A DNA stretch of 9,790 bases from Anaerolineaceae bacterium UBA4781. Its GTDB lineage: Bacteria; Chloroflexota; Anaerolineae; Anaerolineales; Anaerolineaceae. The position numbers were made by a program, and so were the translations under genes. Below, in pieces: positions 7,542 to 9,790 of the stretch (position 1 is its first letter; every line of letters begins with the position of its first letter). Location of the stretch: NCBI GenBank assembly GCA_002403105.1, contig DHHD01000058.1, positions 1-9,790 of the forward strand, in the 5' to 3' direction. The notes beneath the pieces are model-generated. The model saw nothing but the letters and a program-made list of their open reading frames with translations. It did no database searches and was not told the DNA's origin.

Positions 7542-9199
7542 TATATTTGCGAAGAATCTTGACGTTTCTTTTTTGTTTTTGTTTCCACCCGTGGATGGGG
7601 AATTTCGACCATCAGCACCGACCCACCCTTCGTGCCATTTTCAAGATGCATCCTTCCCCCAAGCAACGAAACCCGCTCGCTGATCCCCATCAAACCATAA
7701 TGCCCATGCGTGGTCAATGCAGTCAGATCTAAATTTTCCGGCAGTCCTTTGCCATCATCCTGAATTGAAATCATGAGCGCGCGTGGGGATGTATGGCGCA
7801 GTTCTACGGTGACATGACTGGCATCAGCATGCCGCCAGACATTATTCAACCCCTCCTGTACAATGCGGAAGATCGAAAGCTCGATCGGTTCAGGCAAGCG
7901 ATTCAAATTTCCATCCAATTCCATTGAGAATTCGATCCCGGTGCGTTGATGCCAGTCATGCAGATATGATTGCAGCGCGGCGCCCAACCCAAGGTTATCA
8001 ATAGTGGGTGGACGCAGCGTACCGCAAATATGGCGCAGGTTGCCTACCAATTCACGAATACTTTGCCGTACTGCAGCCAGATCGGTTTCCAAGTTCGTTG
8101 AGACCGCCTGACGTGTGGCAATTTCTTCAAGATCATAGTTCACACTCAACAGGTCCTGGATAATCTGATCGTGTAACTCTCGCGCCAGATGTTTCCGCTC
8201 TTCTTCACGCTCCGAAAGCAAGCGGCGCTGTGCATCGCGTAGCGCCAGGTTGGTCTGGTCCAATGCTTGTAATTGTTCCGCCAGCTGTTCGGCTAATTGC
8301 CGATTGAGTGACCCTTCTGCTGCGAGATCTTTTTCAAGCAAGATCTGGTGGTAACGCAATTTCTCGGTGTATTCACGCACAGTGTCATAACTGTTGAAAT
8401 CCCAAATCGTAGGTGGCATACGCTGGTTTTTGGCTGTTCCAAGCAGATAATTGACTACCTCTTCTCTGTTTGTTTCATCAGTTCGCAGATCGGCTGTGAT
8501 GGAACCCGACTGAAGCACAATAATGCGATCGGTAACTGCGAAAAGATGATCGAGGTTGTTGTTGCTGAACAACACTGCCACACCATTCTGACGCCACTCC
8601 TGGATCAGTTCCAGTAATTTTTGTTGATTGGGATAGCTCAACGATATGGTTGGCTCATCAATGATAATAAGACTGGTGGGAAATGTAAGCACCCGTGCGA
8701 TCGAGATCATCTGGCGCTGCTCCCCCGATAAATTGTAAGCAATCTCATGCAGTGAGCTCACCTTTAACCCAAGACGGTTGAGCAATAGCATGGTCTTTTC
8801 CTGCATTTGGTGCTGATCGAGCTTGCGCAGTATCCCCAACCGTTCCGGATTGCCAATTTCGTTCCCTAAAAAGATATTGCTGATAACATCAAACTGCTCT
8901 ACCAGAGTGGAGCGTTGGTGAATGACCCCAATGCCCAAATTCTTGGCTGAATATGGCCAGCTTAAGCGTTTCCCTTTGAAAAATATCTGCCCCAGGTCAG
9001 GTTCATACAAACCGGCCAGCATCATCATCAATACCGATTTTCCTGATCCGGTGCTGCCGGTTAATCCCACCACCTCTCCGGGGTTCACGGAAAAATTCAC
9101 ATCTTGAATGACCGGTAGAGTTCCAAAGGCTTTTGATATTTGTTGAACTTTTAATAATGTTTGCATAGTCGTTGCATTGGAGAGAAATGGATCATCCAT
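7541..9199 (-). CDS. ABC ATPase-histidine kinase fusion (cytoplasmic HisKA_3-type sensor kinase)
   Basis: This 552-aa protein carries two modules rarely seen together. Residues about 14-255 form one complete ABC ATPase resembling CUT2 sugar-importer ATPases: Walker A GSTGSGKS (48-55), Q95, signature LSGEQ (157-161), and D181/E182. The D-loop is atypical (ISLS, 185-188) and the switch histidine is replaced by Asn (N213 after FS). A heptad-rich linker (about 275-335) leads into a HisKA_3 dimerisation domain with phosphoacceptor H343 (ELHDQ) and a HATPase_c domain with N-box N453, DDGKG (481-485) and GLMGISERV (502-510). A basic tail ends the protein. No membrane segment or signal peptide is visible, so it should be cytoplasmic. 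It lies divergent from a response-regulator gene and just upstream of a sugar importer operon. M12 (9166) is an alternative start; neither has a clear ribosome binding site. The function as a transport or nucleotide sensor is inference. Confidence 0.88.
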   Translation of the reverse strand: MDDPFLSNATTMQTLLKVQQISKAFGTLPVIQDVNFSVNPGEVVGLTGSTGSGKSVLMMMLAGLYEPDLGQIFFKGKRLSWPYSAKNLGIGVIHQRSTLVEQFDVISNIFLGNEIGNPERLGILRKLDQHQMQEKTMLLLNRLGLKVSSLHEIAYNLSGEQRQMISIARVLTFPTSLIIIDEPTISLSYPNQQKLLELIQEWRQNGVAVLFSNNNLDHLFAVTDRIIVLQSGSITADLRTDETNREEVVNYLLGTAKNQRMPPTIWDFNSYDTVREYTEKLRYHQILLEKDLAAEGSLNRQLAEQLAEQLQALDQTNLALRDAQRRLLSEREEERKHLARELHDQIIQDLLSVNYDLEEIATRQAVSTNLETDLAAVRQSIRELVGNLRHICGTLRPPTIDNLGLGAALQSYLHDWHQRTGIEFSMELDGNLNRLPEPIELSIFRIVQEGLNNVWRHADASHVTVELRHTSPRALMISIQDDGKGLPENLDLTALTTHGHYGLMGISERVSLLGGRMHLENGTKGGSVLMVEIPHPRVETKTKKKRQDSSQI

Positions 9200-9270
9200 T
9201 AAAACTGAGGTTGATTTCGATCTGCTCCAGCCCTGTTTTCCCTGTATTTCTCTCCCATCTGGTATTTTTC

Positions 9271-9276
9271 ATTATA
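9271..9276 (-). promoter_or_regulatory. candidate -10 box for the kinase gene
   Basis: TATAAT on the minus strand, 71 bp before the ATG at 9199. No good -35 is visible at 16-18 bp. It would give a leader of about 65 nt. Confidence 0.35.
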
Positions 9277-9335
9277 CTCGATACAGAATAGTAACTTTCT
9301 CGGTTAAGAACAAGGAAACCAAATCGCTCTTTTTT

Positions 9336-9364
9336 ATAACAGGTGAGAAAAACAGTGGTATAAA
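9336..9364 (+). promoter_or_regulatory. candidate promoter of the response regulator (near-leaderless)
   Basis: ATAACA (9336-9341) and TATAAA (9359-9364) are separated by 17 bp. The -10 ends six bases before the ATG at 9371, so transcription would begin at or within a few bases of the start codon. No Shine-Dalgarno lies at a usable distance; the AGGTGA at 9341-9346 is too far upstream. Confidence 0.5.
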
Positions 9365-9370
9365 AAGCAT

Positions 9371-9790
9371 ATGGGTATGACACGTGTATTGCTTGCGGAT
9401 GACCATGCGATCGTGCGATCGGGAATCCGCAGAATGATCGAACAGATCCCCGAGATGGAAGTAGCCGGCGAAGCTGAGAATGGTCCCCAGGTGCTCCATT
9501 TACTAAACGCAGTATCTGTTGATCTTTTATTGATCGATGTCACCATGCCCGATTTTGACCCGATCGATACCATCAGCACTATTCGGCGACTTTATCCTGA
9601 TCTTAAGATCCTGGTCGTCAGCGCGTATGACGATGATTACTATGTGAAAGGATTACTCAACGCAGGTGTGAATGGTTATCACATGAAAGACCAACCGCTC
9701 AATGACCTGCGCATCGCCATCGAAAGGGTCATGGCAGGGGAACGCTGGATCTCACACACCCTTATCAATAAACTTGTTGAAAATCCCACC
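9371..9790 (+). CDS. NarL/LuxR-type response regulator, receiver domain (3' truncated by window)
   Basis: The frame is open from ATG 9371 to the window end, 140 codons with no stop. It starts MGMTRVLLADDHAIVR, typical of NarL/FixJ-family receivers. Acidic residues D10/D11, phosphoacceptor D56 (LLLID), S84 and K106 are all present, so the domain should be phosphorylatable. The family is usually about 210-220 aa, so the C-terminal LuxR-type helix-turn-helix should lie just outside the window; it is not seen here. HisKA_3 kinases pair with this regulator class, which makes the divergent ABC-kinase its likely partner. M3 (9377) is an alternative start and matches the usual family beginning. Likely targets, by inference, are its own promoter region and the sugar operon. 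Confidence 0.9.
   Translation, partial: MGMTRVLLADDHAIVRSGIRRMIEQIPEMEVAGEAENGPQVLHLLNAVSVDLLLIDVTMPDFDPIDTISTIRRLYPDLKILVVSAYDDDYYVKGLLNAGVNGYHMKDQPLNDLRIAIERVMAGERWISHTLINKLVENPT

Larger units (their letters stand above)
9200..9370. promoter_or_regulatory. divergent promoter region between kinase and response regulator
   Basis: The 171-bp gap separates oppositely transcribed partner genes. It contains a kinase-side TATAAT, a regulator-side TATAAA adjoining the ATG, and two inverted copies of an 11-mer, CTGTATTTCTC (9242-9252, plus) and CTGTTTTTCTC (9345-9355, read on minus), matching at 10 of 11 positions. Such a layout would allow shared or autogenous control. Confidence 0.5.

Noticed and set aside
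7451..7732. Plus-strand frames of 70-93 codons near the kinase 3' end
   Set aside because: Mostly antisense to the kinase ATPase domain; no ribosome binding site or family resemblance.
9192..9579. Minus-strand frames of 63-81 codons across the divergent region
   Set aside because: They overlap the response-regulator receiver domain and the promoter gap and lack features of real genes.
1..9790. CRISPR arrays, insertion sequences, tRNA or rRNA genes
   Set aside because: No regularly spaced repeats, transposase genes, terminal inverted repeats or RNA gene signatures were seen.

Overview
The window comes from a bacterium of moderate GC content. The best guess is a Chloroflexota (Anaerolineae-like) genome. 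That rests on the style of the lipoprotein leader (Cys followed by a Thr/Pro/Glu/Ala-rich linker), the DinG type, and possible leaderless starts with a -10 box abutting the ATG. It is an inference from gene content and was not checked by any search.

Layout: five complete genes run leftward on the minus strand and one truncated gene runs rightward at the right edge. Reading in the direction of transcription, the minus-strand genes are: (1) an unusual ABC-ATPase/histidine-kinase fusion (9199-7541); (2) a 322-bp gap with candidate promoter and operator elements; (3) a ChvE-type sugar-binding lipoprotein (7218-6070); (4) an intergenic hairpin; (5) a tandem sugar ABC ATPase of GguA/MmsA/XylG type (5974-4454); (6) the matching permease of GguB/XylH type (4442-3258); (7) a strong rho-independent terminator; (8) an exonuclease-DinG helicase (3060-256). 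Diverging from the kinase, a NarL/LuxR-type response regulator starts at 9371 and leaves the window after its receiver domain. At the left edge, an open frame without a start (1-219, plus) may be the tail of a convergent gene.

Working model: chvE-gguA-gguB form a CUT2-class ABC importer for a monosaccharide (xylose, glucose, galactose or arabinose class). The kinase and regulator are a divergent two-component pair next to it. The kinase has no membrane or extracytoplasmic sensor. Its input domain is a single ABC ATPase resembling the sugar-importer ATPases, joined by a coiled coil to a HisKA_3/HATPase_c core. An attractive hypothesis is that it reads nucleotide state or docks on the sugar permease and so reports transport flux to the regulator. 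This ABC-kinase fusion beside a CUT2 importer is the most interesting item in the window. dinG lies beyond a terminator and appears to be a separate DNA-repair unit with its own promoter.
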